Below, one piece after another: positions 23,431-34,325 of a stretch of DNA of 64,000 nt. This DNA comes from Cephalopachus bancanus (lineage: Eukaryota > Chordata > Mammalia > Primates > Tarsiidae). The translations under genes were made by a program, and so were the position numbers. The DNA is taken from contig JAPVLO010000383.1 of the NCBI GenBank assembly GCA_027257055.1, forward strand, positions 992,001-1,056,000. The letters run 5' to 3'. Within the stretch, counting starts at the first letter, position 1. Every line of letters starts with the position of its first letter. Below the pieces are notes generated by a model. The model did no database searches and was not told where the DNA came from. It saw nothing but the letters and a program-made list of their open reading frames with translations.

Positions 23431-24300
23431 ATCATAACTGAAAATAATATTCAAGTGAGACCAAAAAGAAAAAAAAAAGAATTGGAAGAAAAAGTAGATA
23501 ATTATAAATATAATTCTGGGAGTGGGAAGGCCTTTCTTAAGTATACTTTAAAATGCAGCAACCATAAAGGAAATGTTTGGAAAATTTGTACTAAAAAAAA
23601 TGTTAGTATATGAAGCAAAACGAAACCAAAATAAGTGAAGGGAGGGGAAAGTGAATTAGGAAAAATATTTGTGACATTTACTGTGTATAAAGGGCTAAGA
23701 GTGTTAATATTTGGAGAGCTTTTACCAAAAGAAACAAACATCCAGAAAGAAAAATGAAGAATGAACACAGAAGCAAAATGTGTTAGGTTGCTAGGGCAGC
23801 CATAACAAAAAACAGCACAAGCTTCGATGCTGAAATTCGTTTTCTCAGGGTTCTGGGGGCTGGAAGTTCAAAATCAAGGCATCCTCGGGTCTGGTTTATT
23901 CTGAAGCCTCTCTTCTTGGCTTGCAGACAGCTGCCTGCTTGCTGTGTCCTCACCACCCATGGTGTCTCCTCCTAGAGCTCCCCTCTTTTCCTATGTCTTT
24001 AACCTTAATTCCCCCTTTAAAGGCCCTATCTCCAAATAACGTACAGTCACATTGGAATTAGCTCTTCAACATATGAATCTGGGGGGGACGACACAATTTA
24101 GTCCATAATACAAACCAATAAGGCAGACGTATTAATAACCAGTCACATTTTTAAAAAAAGTTTATCCTCAGTAGTCGTGAAAGAAATGCAAATTTAACTG
24201 CAGTGGAATATTCCTTTTTGAACTATCATTTTGGCAAGTAATAAAGTCTTTGGGAACGGAGATAGACTAGATAAAACAATAGTTTTGAGAGCAAATGAAT
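23431..24300 (+). mobile_element. ancient L1 ORF2/3' relic, split
   Basis: The left part (to about 23775) and right part (from about 24115) show old sense L1 text: gaaaaatatttgtgacattt, ataaagggctaaga, and later gaaagaaatgcaaatttaac. A 340-bp unrelated element separates them. Confidence 0.65.
23779..24114. mobile_element. common mammalian dispersed repeat, family not named
   Basis: It carries gctagggcagccataacaaa, ttctgggggctggaagttc and caacatatgaatctgggggg in the order of a very common mammalian repeat, and starts TG and ends CA-like as an LTR would. It is probably a MaLR-type solo LTR. It split an older L1. Confidence 0.5.
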
Positions 24301-24639
24301 TCGTTCTTTGACAGAACCGTATAGTAAATAAAAGAGGAGGATAAACATGAACTGACTTACAAGGTTTTCAGTTTGAATAACTGGGAGGATGACTGAGGAT
24401 AACAGAATATATCTATTGTTCCACTCATAATGATCCAGATCTCCCTGAATCAAGACTGAGACCCAGCAACCATTCTGAATAAGATGACTAACTTTACCAA
24501 GTTGATTGGACCAAGAATAGGCATCTCATGAAAGCAGAGTGAGTTAGAATTTTTGACATGAGAACCTATACACCAAATTTCAAAAATGTAGTCCCTCAGA
24601 TGGCTGGATAATGACACACACATACATGTGTGTCATATA
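24301..24639. other. unassigned, with a short AT/CA-rich tract
   Basis: acacacacatacatgtgtgtc around 24615 is palindromic and microsatellite-like. The rest is not recognised. Confidence 0.45.
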
Positions 24640-24649
24640 TATGTAGTAT

Positions 24650-25150
24650 ACATATATGGAAAGGGTAAACTGAGGCAAAGTGGAATAATGCAAGATTGTG
24701 ATAGAGAAGTAAAGTTTATTATCCACTTTTCACAGACAGAAAGGGACCAGCACTCAATAGGCAAGTGTGGCCTCAAAGACAGAGGAACTGGGTACATTTA
24801 AAGCTCTTGGAGAGGAGTTTTGGCTAAGGAGAGTGTTTAAGGTTGCACTTTTTGATGTAGATAACAGAAATCACATAAGTCTTGTGTCCTGACATCACCA
24901 GGCACTGGTATCTCGTGACTCCAGGTGGTGGGCTGGAGGCCAGTTGTAGTAATCTAATAACGATACATCAGGGTTAAAAGCACAGATTCCTAGAAGACTA
25001 ATTAGGCCTGGATAGGCTCAAGGGGCTTGGAATGACTACCAGGTTTTAACCCTGGGAGTGCAGTTTTGCTTTTGGCTAAAGAAATGTGAAATAGGGCTAG
25101 AGCTGAAGATAAAATGGCTGCACTATTGCTAGAATTCTTTTACCAAGATC
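24650..25150 (-). mobile_element. possible ERV solo LTR, antisense
   Basis: On the minus strand an AATAAAC signal near 24710 is followed by a T/C-rich stretch, as in an LTR R-U5 region. The rest (~450 bp) shows no other family. This is a weak call based on one signal and length. Confidence 0.3.
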
Positions 25151-25190
25151 TTTTCTAATTTTCTTGGGGTTCCTACCCTTCATATATAAG

Positions 25191-25193
<3 letters not shown>

Positions 25194-25238
<45 letters not shown>
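25194..25238. repeat. (GT)n microsatellite
   Basis: Twenty-two GT units. Confidence 0.97.
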
Positions 25239-25243
<5 letters not shown>

Positions 25244-25249
25244 GTATAC

Positions 25250-25321
25250 TTTTTTTAACTTAAAAAAAATTTTTTATTTTAAAATTGTGGGGTACATTTC
25301 AGGGTTAGGTATACAAATAAT
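25250..25321 (-). mobile_element. very short L1 3' end, antisense
   Basis: Poly(T) then attgtggggtacatttcagg and gttaggtatacaaat, the young L1 terminus. Confidence 0.8.
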
Positions 25322-25505
25322 GTGTACACATTTTAAGTATGGCGTTCACTTGAAAGATGGCATTACTCAAATGAATGCTAGCATCACCATACCACAGGTT
25401 GGAAGCATGGTTGAGCGAACATCATACTACACATTGCTACTGTAATTCAATTCAACTTCAAAAAGCAATACACAGATAACATCTCTTAAAATGTGTATAC
25501 GGATA
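25322..25505 (-). mobile_element. short non-autonomous copy of a Tc1/mariner-like element
   Basis: About 184 bp begins gtgtacacattttaag and ends cttaaaatgtgtatac, an inverted pair. Its two halves match the left end and the inverted right end of the longer neighbouring copy. It is an internally deleted copy (MITE). Confidence 0.7.
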
Positions 25506-25517
25506 CCAAAAAAAAAG

Positions 25518-26056
25518 GTATATGCATTTTAAGCAATGAAAAACTGTATTAAAATTGTAACACTCAATAGATACCCATAACAAAAGATGAATACAAGTCA
25601 TGTTTGACTTCTGCAATTACAAGAGTTACTCAAAGTGTTTACCATCAGGTTCCAGACACTACTGATAACAGCAAACTACTGCAGGAGTTGTTGCTGTGTG
25701 AGGCCTCTGGGATCGTCCCTTGTGCACACCAGACATAATTCCACGTGTCTTAAACTTATCATGAATACACACAATTGCTAGGTGTGTTCAGGTCCTGTTG
25801 CAGACTCCACCTCCATCTTGTACTTCCACATCATTCTCAGAGTTCAAACACCACATCAAAATGATCTTGCCCTCCTCGAATGATAAACGTGCTTCTGCCA
25901 TTTTCTTTGTCCTGCCTGTTGCATGGTGATGCTAGCATTCATTTAATTAATGCCATCTTTTGAGTGAACGTCATGCTACACATTGCTACCATAATTCAAT
26001 TCAACTTCAAAAAGTAACACATTGATTACACATCTCTTAAAATGTGTATACATATT
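25518..26056 (-). mobile_element. Tc1/mariner-like element with transposase relic
   Basis: On the minus strand the left end (tatacacattttaagagatg, from 26056) is followed by a transposase 5' part and a short right end (cttaaaatgcatatacc, 25535-25518). The neighbouring short copy has the same ends, which defines the family. The deletion of the central and 3' coding sequence makes it non-autonomous. Confidence 0.7.
25600..25901 (-). pseudogene. transposase N-terminal relic
   Basis: An ATG at 25901-25899 opens MAEARLSFEEGKIILMW, then NDVEVQ. After one stop comes IHDKFKTRG, then VHKGRSQRPHTATTPAVV (about 25755-25702). This is the order of the paired helix-turn-helix region and the HKGRSGRP-type hinge in Tc1/mariner-related transposases. 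Further stops follow, and the catalytic domain is absent. Confidence 0.72.
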
Positions 26057-26575
26057 TTCAACACCCTTGGCGACCTTGAGAGATATAGATGGGCCATTTT
26101 CCACATATTACTTCTACTAGGGAAGCAGGAAAAGTGGGAGTGGGGAGGAGAGACAGGAAGGAAGTCATACATTCAGAGAGGAACAGAGGTGAAATGGAGA
26201 AAGAGTTTTTAGTCTGTTTCTAGACTTTTCGTAGGCCTGGTTTAATTCCTGCCCTGGAGGTTTCTAAAATATTCCTGTACCTTTATCATGAAATTCCTTT
26301 TTTTGGCCTAAGTAGCATGACTAAGTGTTATGTTATCTTAAAACAAAGGGTACTGACTCATAAGAGTAGATGAGAAGGAGAATTCAAAGCAGACTCCTAC
26401 ACCTTTCCGCCTTAAGGAAATTATAGAGCACCACACAAAGTGGATCTGTAGGTGCACTGCTTGTAGCTTCACACTGTGGGAAAATCTTCCTTCGCCATTG
26501 CCGTCCATTGACATCCTGAGTGATGTGTCACAACTGCTTTTCATTTTTGACTGGCACCTGCATCTCAAGCCAAAC
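26057..26575. other. unassigned intergenic sequence
   Basis: It may be part of an LTR or old retroviral region interrupted by the elements before it, but no firm signal is seen. Confidence 0.4.
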
Positions 26576-26757
26576 TATCCATGGCCTACAGCTCAGGCTT
26601 TTTCCTGTCTTTTTAGCTGATTGTACAGTCACCTATCCATCACAGCTCAGGCTTTTTCCTATCCATCACAGCTCAAACTACACCTATCCATCACAGTTCA
26701 AACTATCCATCACAGCTCAGGCTTTTTCCTGTCTTTTTAGCTGATTGTACAGTCACC
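26576..26757. repeat. local direct duplication with tatccatcacagctca units
   Basis: The 45-base segment beginning cagctcaggctttttcctg occurs at about 26590-26634 and again at 26712-26756. Between them, tatccatcacagctca-like words occur four times. Confidence 0.85.
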
Positions 26758-27545
26758 CCACATGACCATTGATGGCATGGAGGTCTGGCTTACCTGCCCA
26801 TTATCATCTTTTGATGGAGTTCTGACAGGCTGTCTGACTTTATGAATTGGAACATCTGATGGGACCCAGCTTACGATGGGCAATTCCAAATGTCAGGAGG
26901 GAATGGAATAATATATTCCAGAAGCTAAGAGCAAAATCAATAAGTAAACCTAGAAGTGTGTATTAAGCCTAAAATTGTGTATCCCAAGAAAGAGCCATAT
27001 AAAGATATTTTCAGACATAAAGACCAAAGGGAGTTGACCTCTCTAAACTATTACTGCAGTCCATGCTTCTGTAATATTAGTAAATCCAATGAGAAACCAT
27101 GGCATGGAGAAAACAATGATCACAGAAATTGATAAAATACAACCAAAAGTTTACGTATTAAAGATGATTTCTTACTTGTGTGTGAGTGGTTAAACAAAAG
27201 TGAAATGAAAACACTCTAGATAATATAGCAAAAGGGGAAGAAGGATAGTCATTACAATTGATTAAGGCTTCTTAAGGTCCTTGGCTTGTTCAAAAAGATG
27301 CTACAGGCACTGAACCACCTTAGACTACGTTACACTGCTTTGCAGTCAATTACCTATGGAAAATATATCAGTGAAGAAGTCAAAGAGATAGCAAAGAAGG
27401 CTCAAAGAGGTAAAAGTGATATCAAGAGAGTACAATGTCATTGAGCCACCATTTGTAAAATTCTCAAAAAGTGCAAGGTGATCGATAGTGTCAAATGATA
27501 CAGACAGGTCAAAAATTTGAGGATGAAGACACGCCTGTTGAATGT
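26758..27545. other. unassigned intergenic sequence
   Basis: No gene or repeat is recognised. Confidence 0.45.
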
Positions 27546-27561
27546 AATATTTAGTATATTA

Positions 27562-27648
27562 CTATTATTATTATTTGAGTGAAAGAAGGAGTTTATTAAG
27601 CAACAAAGCTCTCTAGAAAACAAGAGGGGGCCTGGAGTGGGTTATCCC
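27562..27648 (-). mobile_element. 87-bp retroposed RNA 3' end
   Basis: It is flanked by the exact 16-bp duplication aatatttagtatatta (27546-27561 and 27649-27664). On the minus strand it ends with ttaataaactccttctttc and an A/T-rich tail (aataataataa). AATAAA near the end plus the duplication show L1-type retroposition of a polyadenylated RNA, perhaps from an ERV LTR. Confidence 0.75.
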
Positions 27649-27664
27649 AATATTTAGTATATTA

Positions 27665-28662
27665 TTTATGACCTTTCAAATAAATGTTTTACTGGGAATT
27701 CGGTGACAAAGGGTTCAGGGACGAGTGATTGGAAAAAAGGAGAAAGACATAAATATTAATACTGTCTACAGTGATTTTTTTCTTAATAAAAAGTAATTGG
27801 TTTTAGACTTTCCAGAAATGAAGTGAGATACTATCCTATTTTATCTCACAAAACCCCAGACACTGTAAATACCTCTTCTCTTGGCCTTTTCATATTATTT
27901 CCAGGTTTTTCTTGCTTTCTTCTAGGTGGAGATGTTTATCTTCTGGAACCCTAAGACATGCAGGCAGAATAGGATGGTTGGCATAAGATGTATAGTGTGG
28001 ACCAGTCAGGCTTATTTATTTATCTCCTCTACCTACTTTACACAGAGTTACAGAGTCCAGTGATTACATCTTCACCTTGAAAGTTGCAACTGAGTCCAGA
28101 AAAAGTGCTCTCAAGTACATCTCTGCTCTCTGATGAAAACCTAAGCATGAGTCAGCCTATCCACTCTATCGTCTTGTTGTTAGAATGGCCTGCCCTATAT
28201 TTTGCGGCTAGAGTCTATATCAACTCTGTGTACTTGCTTGGCTGACCTCTGGGACACTTCAATTTTCCAGACAAGCTTTTGGTTTAAATATTTTTTCACC
28301 TTGCTCATCTTCTCTGTAATTGATTTCACATCTTTGGTTTTCTTTTATTTGATCTGGTTTATTATCTTTGGTTTTCATGTATTGAGCAGCATAATGTAAC
28401 TACTTAGCATTTTATTTGCTTAGGCAAAGCACTCAATGCTTCATTTAATTAGGGAAGTAGTATTTTGTAAATGAAGCTGCTATAGTAATAGCATCAATGA
28501 TTAGTTGTGATTGTATCTTAACTCATTTATACCATATCCAAGAGAATAAGAAATGTTTGACAGTTTGTTTTCAAATTTAAGCTATGAAACTCTCACTTGG
28601 GTAAAGGCTGCTTCTTCTTGATATTAATTCTCTTTGAAAGTAGTAGGTTAGAGGTAGCTTTG
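27665..28662. other. unassigned intergenic sequence
   Basis: No gene or repeat is recognised. Confidence 0.5.
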
Positions 28663-28677
28663 CCCACAGATATTTTA

Positions 28678-29405
28678 TTTATTTACCTTATTATTATTAA
28701 TAATTTATTTATTATAAAGATGTGGGGTACAATTCAGGGTTAGGTACACAAATGTTGATGATGCAGGTACCCTTGTTGATGAGGTGAGCCCCTCCCTCCC
28801 CTGGCAGTTTCCCTCAACTGCCAGTCCCACCCTCCTCCCCTGACAGTTTTCCACTCCTGCCAACCCCTTTCTTATCTGATTATAATTGTTCAAGGCCCAC
28901 TTATGAGTGAGAACACATGGGACTCTGTTCTTTGTTTCTGTGATAGATCCCTGAGTATGATCGACTCCAAATCCATTCAAGTTGCTGCAAAGTCCATATG
29001 TTTGTCCTTCCTTATGGCTGCATAATATTTCATTGTGTGTATGGACCACTTTTTTTTTTTTTTTTGAGTTGGAGTCTCACTCGGTCGCCCAGACTGGAGT
29101 GCAGTGGCCACTTCCGGCCACTGCAGCCTCGACCTGCTGGGCTCCGGCGATCCTTCCGCCTCAGCCTTCTGAGTAGCTGGAATTACAGGCATACGCTACC
29201 ATGCCCAGGTGATTTTTTGATTTATTGTAGAGATGAGGTCTAGCTGCCCAGGCGGGTCTCGAACCCGCGGGCTCAGGCAATCCACTCACCTCGGCCTCCC
29301 AAAGGTGCGGGATTACAGGCTGAGCCACCGAGCCCGGCTCCACTTTTTTTTTTATCCAGTTCAGCTTCGATGGACAACACGGTTGGTTCCATGTTTTTGC
29401 GGTTC
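28678..29405 (-). mobile_element. young L1 3' end, antisense, split by an Alu
   Basis: It has exact 15-bp flanks cccacagatatttta (28663-28677 and 29406-29420). On the minus strand it reads the end of ORF2, the 3' UTR with its doubled ctgccagtccc/ctgacagttttcc motif, and the usual terminus. Confidence 0.92.
29056..29339 (-). mobile_element. lineage-type Alu, antisense, inside an L1
   Basis: A full dimer, inserted at ccactttttt, which is repeated at its far end (29339-29350). Confidence 0.92.
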
Positions 29406-29420
29406 CCCACAGATATTTTA

Positions 29421-30308
29421 AACATCAAAATAGTTTAATTTCAAATTCTAATACAGTCGTGTCGAAGCTAGTAAGATATTACAAATGCATACATTTCTTA
29501 GGGAGGAAACCTTATTTAATCTCTTAAGCTTATATAAAAGAGTAGAATAGTCCAGTTTATACTGCAAAAGCCTGGCAAAATCATAACAAATAGGAGAGGA
29601 CTACTTGTGTTGCTTGTTGCTTCTCTGTTCACAAAGACTATATCAGATTTTTTTAATCGAATTGTTGTCAGTATATTTCTCTAAGTGTGCAGAAAGGAAG
29701 TGAAATCTTGATTAGATGGCCGATTATTGAGCTCTAACAGGGCCCAGATGTAGATGTGAGAGGCAGATGATAAATTAGTAAACTTATCCAAGAGAAAAGC
29801 CCATATACAAAAAATTAATAAAGAAAAAGAAAATACTGTGACAAAAAAAACACTGAACTTGGAAGCCAGACAAAGCAGAGTCTCTTTTGACAGAAGAATG
29901 CATAGAGCCCACGCTTCTTTAAGTGCTGGGCCTTGGGTGACCGCATGCTGGGTGGCTGCTTCTCCCTCTGCATGCGTGGGCCCTGCAGTGGGCTCATTCT
30001 TCCCCTCTACTGACTCAGTGTCCCTATTTGCAAAGCAAAATCACAGCTCTTGAAAAGCCAAGGAACTCACTCACAGAAGGAAGCTTTTATCTTGTGCAAA
30101 CCGATGGCCATTGGCCGCTGGCTTGTTCGGGCCGCAAAGACGGTCTTGCCACTCTTGCTTGGGTTCGCAGAGGGGCGAGAGCCCCAAGCCCCCGCCCGCC
30201 GGCCCCTCCCAGGCCAGGAAAGCCCGGTGTCCGAGATCCTGAGAGCTGGGGTTGCAGCTGGGAGAGCAGGACCTTGAACGATGACCAAGATACAATGAGA
30301 AAGGGAAG
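29421..30308. other. unassigned intergenic sequence, last 200 bp CpG-rich
   Basis: From about 30110 the CpG content rises sharply (ttgttcgggccgcaaagacg, cccgcccgccggcccc). No gene is recognised. Confidence 0.45.
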
Positions 30309-30905
30309 GCCGGGCGCAGTGGCTCAGCCTGTCCTCCCAGCGCTGTGGGAGGCCGAGGCGAGAGGATGGCCTGAGTCCGGGGGTTCGAGACCCGCCCGGG
30401 GAACTCCGTGAGACCTCCTCTCTACAGTTAAAAAAACAAAAAAAGCCGGGCTCGGTGACTCAGCCTGTAATCCTGCGCCTTTGGGAGGCTGAGGTGAGTG
30501 GATTGCCTGAGCCCGCGGGTTCGAGACCCGCCTGGGCAGCGAGACCTCATCTCTACAAAAAAAAAAAAAAAAAAAATCAGCTGGGCGTGGTAGCGCACGC
30601 CTGTAATTCCGGCTACTCGGAAGGCTGAGGCGGAAGGATCGCCGGAGCCCAGCAGGTCGAGGCTGCGGTGGCCGGGAGCGGCCACTGCACTCCAGTCTGG
30701 GCGACAGAGTGAGACTCCAACTCAAAAAAAACCTCCAAAAAACAAAAAAGAAAATTAGCCGGGCATGGTGGCGCGCGCCTGTAGTTCCAGTTCCTTGGAA
30801 GACTGAGGCGGAAGGACCGCGGAGCCCAGCGGATGGAGGTTGTGATGGCCGTGAACTTGCCACTGCACTGCAGCCTGGGCGACAGAGTGAGACACCTACT
30901 CACAA
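30309..30905 (+). mobile_element. Alu split by an insertion in its middle linker
   Basis: The left arm is 30309-30437 and the right arm about 30745-30905. The break falls in the A-rich linker. The left arm begins ccgggcgcagtggctcagcc. Confidence 0.88.
30446..30732 (+). mobile_element. lineage-type Alu inserted in the Alu above
   Basis: A complete dimer from gccgggctcggtgactcag to ccaactcaaaa, same orientation as its host. Confidence 0.92.
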
Positions 30906-30911
30906 AAAAAA

Positions 30912-31107
30912 GGGAGGGGGGATTGGCAGCAGTGGGAAACTGTCAGGGCTGCGGTCACGGGTGGCGGTGGGACTGGCAGTTGAGGGAAACTGCCAGGGGA
31001 GGGAGGGGCACACCTCACCAACAAGGACGCCTGCATCGTCAACGTTTGTATACTAACCCTGAATTGGATCCTGCATCTTTATAAAAAAAAAAATTAAAAA
31101 AAGAAAA
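30912..31107 (+). mobile_element. short L1 3' end, sense
   Basis: It shows the doubled ggcagttgagggaaactgcc-type motif, then gtttgtatactaaccctg and an A-rich tail. Confidence 0.88.
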
Positions 31108-31109
31108 AA

Positions 31110-31671
31110 AGGAAGATCGCGGGCCTGCGAGCCCGGGAGCGGGGGGGGGGGGGGGCGGCTTCCCCCCTGCCCGTCGGGGCCGTCTGGGCTCTTTCAGCTC
31201 GCTGGGGTCGGGGGTCTGCGGCCCCTTCCGACCCGCCCGACAGGGGCGTGGGATCGAGCCCCCCGTGACCCCCGAGCCAGCCCTCCTTGGCGCAGGCCCC
31301 GCCCGGCCCACGCGCGCCCGGGTCCCGCGGGGCTCGGGGCCGGCCCGGGGCGACGACGGGCCGGGGACGTGGCGCGCGCCGCAGGGTTGCCTGCCCCGGG
31401 AGGCCCGGAACGTCCTCGGTCTCGCCGCGAAAGCGGAGTCCAAGGGGGCACAAAATATCCGAGAGAGCGCACGGGCGGAGTCGGCACGGGGCGGGTTCGA
31501 TGTCACGCCGTCAGGCGGTCGCGGGCTCAAGGGACCCTGAGCTGACCCTGCGCACCAGCTGGGATGAGCGGAATGCCCAGCCCCGACCTCGCCGAAGGCC
31601 GTCGGGGGTGTGCAGGCCCCGGACTGCCCGTGGGTCGCTGGCGGGAATGCAAGATGTAGAAGACCGCTCGC
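31110..31671. other. CpG-rich intergenic block
   Basis: About 560 bp, very rich in G, C and CpG, with a run of 16 G near 31140. Frames are open on both strands because of composition. It could be an orphan CpG island or part of a VNTR retroposon. I recognise no coding sequence. Confidence 0.6.
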
Positions 31672-32125
31672 GGCCGGGCTCGGTGGCTCAGCCTGAAATC
31701 CCGCGCCTTGGGAGGCCGAGGTGAGTGGATTGCCTGAGCCCGCGGTTCGAGACCCGCCTGGGCAACTTGGCAAGACCTCATCTCTACAGTAAATCAAAAA
31801 ATCAGCCGGGCGTGGTAGCGCGCGCCTGTAATTCCGGCTACTCGGAAGGCTGAGGCGGAAGGATCGCCGGAGCCCGGCAGGTCGAGGCTGCGGTGGCCGG
31901 GAGCGGCCGCTGCACTCCAGTCTGGGCGACAGTGCGACTCCAACTCAAAAAAAAAAAAAAAAAAAAAAAAAAAAGCCGCTCGCAAGACGGGGCAGCCACT
32001 GTAGAAGAGCGTTTGCAAGGCCGGACCGCCACTGTAGGAGACCGCCTGCAAGACGGGACCGCCACTGCAGAAGAACGCTTGCAATGCGAGACAGCCACTG
32101 TAGAAGATCATTTACCACCGTAGAG
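31640..32125. repeat. 33-bp VNTR interrupted by an Alu
   Basis: After the Alu, four units of exactly 33 bp run from 31978, following gcttgcaagacggg / accgccactgtagaagagc. A partial unit lies before the Alu (gcaagatgtagaagacc, 31649) and degraded units follow to about 32140. Confidence 0.88.
31672..31975 (+). mobile_element. lineage-type Alu inside the VNTR
   Basis: A full dimer with an A28 tail. The flanks share ccgctcg on both sides. Confidence 0.92.
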
Positions 32126-32274
32126 GACTGCTTGCAACACGAGACACACGCTCGCCGTGAGATCCAGCCATCGCTCCGTCTGCTACGACACCGAGGGTGA
32201 AGTCGCGTGAAAGCCACGGACTTGAGGTTTCAAGGATGTGTCCATGAAGGTCCACTGGTTGTGACGAAAGTGCT
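32126..32274. other. edge of the CpG-rich/VNTR block
   Basis: It is still CpG-containing (ctcgccgtgagatcc, gtgaagtcgcgtg). No family is recognised. Confidence 0.5.
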
Positions 32275-32400
32275 CGTGCAGTGCAGGAGATCGTGGGGGA
32301 GGGGTCGTGTGCAGCGGGTAGTGGGGTCTATGGTAACGCTCTACTTTCTGCTGGGTTTGGCTGTGAACCTACAACTCCCCAAAATAGAGTTAATTAATTA
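32275..32400 (+). repeat. possible ancient L1 3' end
   Basis: tactttctgctgggtttggc and tgtgaacctacaactcccc resemble the 3' UTR end of old L1s. Confidence 0.5.
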
Positions 32401-32410
32401 ATTATTATTA

Positions 32411-32694
32411 TTTTTGAGTTGGAGTCTCACACTGTTGCTCAGACTGGAGTGCAGTGGCCGCTCCCGGCCACTGCACCCTCGACCTGCTGGGCTCCAGTGA
32501 TCCTTTGGCCTCAGCCTTCCAAGTAGCCGGAACTACAGGCACACGCCACCATGCCCAACTAATTTTTCTGATTCACTGTAGAGATGAGGTCTCACCAAGT
32601 TGCCCAGGCTGGTCTCAAACCCATGAGTTCAGGGCATCCTCTCATCTCGGCCTCCCAAAGTGCTGGGATTATAGACAGGGGTCACCATGCCCAG
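32411..32694 (-). mobile_element. Alu, antisense
   Basis: A full dimer with attattatt-rich borders. Confidence 0.9.
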
Positions 32695-33750
32695 TATTAT
32701 TATTAATTTTAAACCAGCATTATGTTTTTAAAAAACGAAGACATTTAGAGAAAAGTGGCCTGCATTTTCAAGACATGCGAGCTATGTAATTTATTTTCTC
32801 TAAGGCTTGGTTGGTTTTTTAAAAATTAAGAAAAAAAAATATATTCATATTAGTGGCCTCCAAATATTGTTAGCCAGTGGTTCTAGTTCCACTTAGACAA
32901 ATGTCATGATAAGCTTCTCTGAGGGTGAGATGGCTTCTGGAGGTGTGGCCTCAAGGGTGAGGTCTAGAAGGCGCTGTCATACAAGTGGAAAGAGAAATAC
33001 CAGGAAGAAAGACAAAGGAGGGTGGAATTAGAGAAATGGTCTTGCAACGTAGACAGAAGGCTGGATCCCACAGAAAGAGATAAAACAATTCCTTTGCGGC
33101 ATAACGGCCAAGAATGCTAAAGCCCATAGATGTCACATCTGCAATATTTCGTTTCTGGCATTTTGACAACAGAAGATCCCACCATATTGCATTGCCTGCA
33201 TCATTGGGCAAAAACCAAGAAAGGAGTTCTATATAGAACAAAGAACTGCAGCATCTCCAAGAGGTGAGACGTGAGGTCAAGGGTTCAGCCAAAGTAGACA
33301 CCACAGTTGACCATGAGACAGCAAGACCACAGGACAAAGCACTGCGGAATTTTCCACGGGAACCTATCTCAAAGAGGGAATGAGATTCCAGTTGACAGAC
33401 CGGACAACTGGATTCACAGGATGGTTATGCAGGTATTTGATGCCCAGCACCGTGCTTGACACATGGTAGTGAAAACTTAGGTAAGAACTCCACTTCTAAT
33501 GGTCTCGTATGGTCTGATATCACATTTGAAGCTGAGAAAGTCTTGGTTTTGAGGATTTTCTCTGAATAAGTTCGTGGGAAGCTCTGGTAGAACAAAACTC
33601 TTGCATGAGCATGGGGGTAAAACTGCTTATCTAAAAATGCAGTTCACGCAGTCAGGGGACAAGGTCTGTTAGAAGAACAGGTCTAACTGAAGGCATGTGT
33701 CCATGAAGGTGGAGTTAAGGCATGTCCTTTTTTTTTACTTTTTACTTAAA
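32695..33750. other. unassigned intergenic sequence
   Basis: A 128-residue minus-strand frame (32951-33337) has no known motif. The 16-base phrase atgtgtccatgaaggt (about 33694) also occurs at about 32235. Confidence 0.4.
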
Positions 33751-33877
33751 ATTTTTTTTTTTGATTTATTGTAGAGACGAGGTCTCACCAAGTTGTCCAG
33801 GTGGGTCTCGAACCCGTGGACTCAGGCAATCCACTCGCCTTGGCCTCCCAAAGTGCTGGGATGACAGACTGAGCCAC
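33751..33877 (-). repeat. Alu left-arm fragment, antisense
   Basis: Only gatttattgtagagacgagg to gacagactgagccac is present. Confidence 0.88.
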
Positions 33878-34048
33878 TTTTTGTTTGTTTGTTTTAGACT
33901 TGTATAAATCATGCTTAGCATATGAAGTTAGAGAACATCATATACGGTGAAAAGACTAAATAAAGGCTTGTCCAAAGGAGGTGATAGTTACATAAATAAT
34001 ATTCTAAGAATGACGATAGAACTTTCAGAAACTTGTTCATAAAATTCA

Positions 34049-34325
34049 GTAGCTCGGTGGCTCAGCCTGTCATCCCAGCACTTTGGGAGACCAAGGTGAG
34101 GGGATTGCCTGAGCCCGCGGGTTTGAGACCAGCTGGGCAACTTGGCAAGACCTCGTCTCTACAATAAATCAAAAAATTAGCTGGGCATGGTAACTCGGAG
34201 GGTCAAGGTAAAGGATCGCCAGAGCCCAGCAGGTCAACGCTGGGATGGCTGTGAATGTGCCACTGCACTCCAGCCTGGGAAATGGAGTGAGACTCCAACT
34301 AAAAAAAAAAAAAAACCAAAAAACC
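34049..34325 (+). mobile_element. Alu
   Basis: A dimer with a short deletion in the right arm. The tail is A15 with CA interruptions. Confidence 0.88.

Noticed and set aside
31490..31530. tRNA-like ggttcgat motif
   Set aside because: No cloverleaf could be built around it. Alu-borne gggttcgagac B-box motifs are common here and are not tRNA genes.
30324..31797. Several 100-250-codon frames near 30-32 kb
   Set aside because: They are antisense Alu translations ([17 protein letters not shown] type) and GC-rich composition effects.
30309..32125. A single SVA/LAVA-type element spanning Alu, L1 end, CpG block and VNTR
   Set aside because: The L1 end has its own A tail and the Alu at 31672 its own flanks, so independent insertions explain the order better.
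32951..33337. 128-codon minus-strand frame
   Set aside because: No family motif or supporting splice signals.
32234..33710. Repeated phrase atgtgtccatgaaggt 1.46 kb apart as flanks of one insertion
   Set aside because: Only 16 bases match, no element ends at either place, and intervening DNA is mixed in origin.
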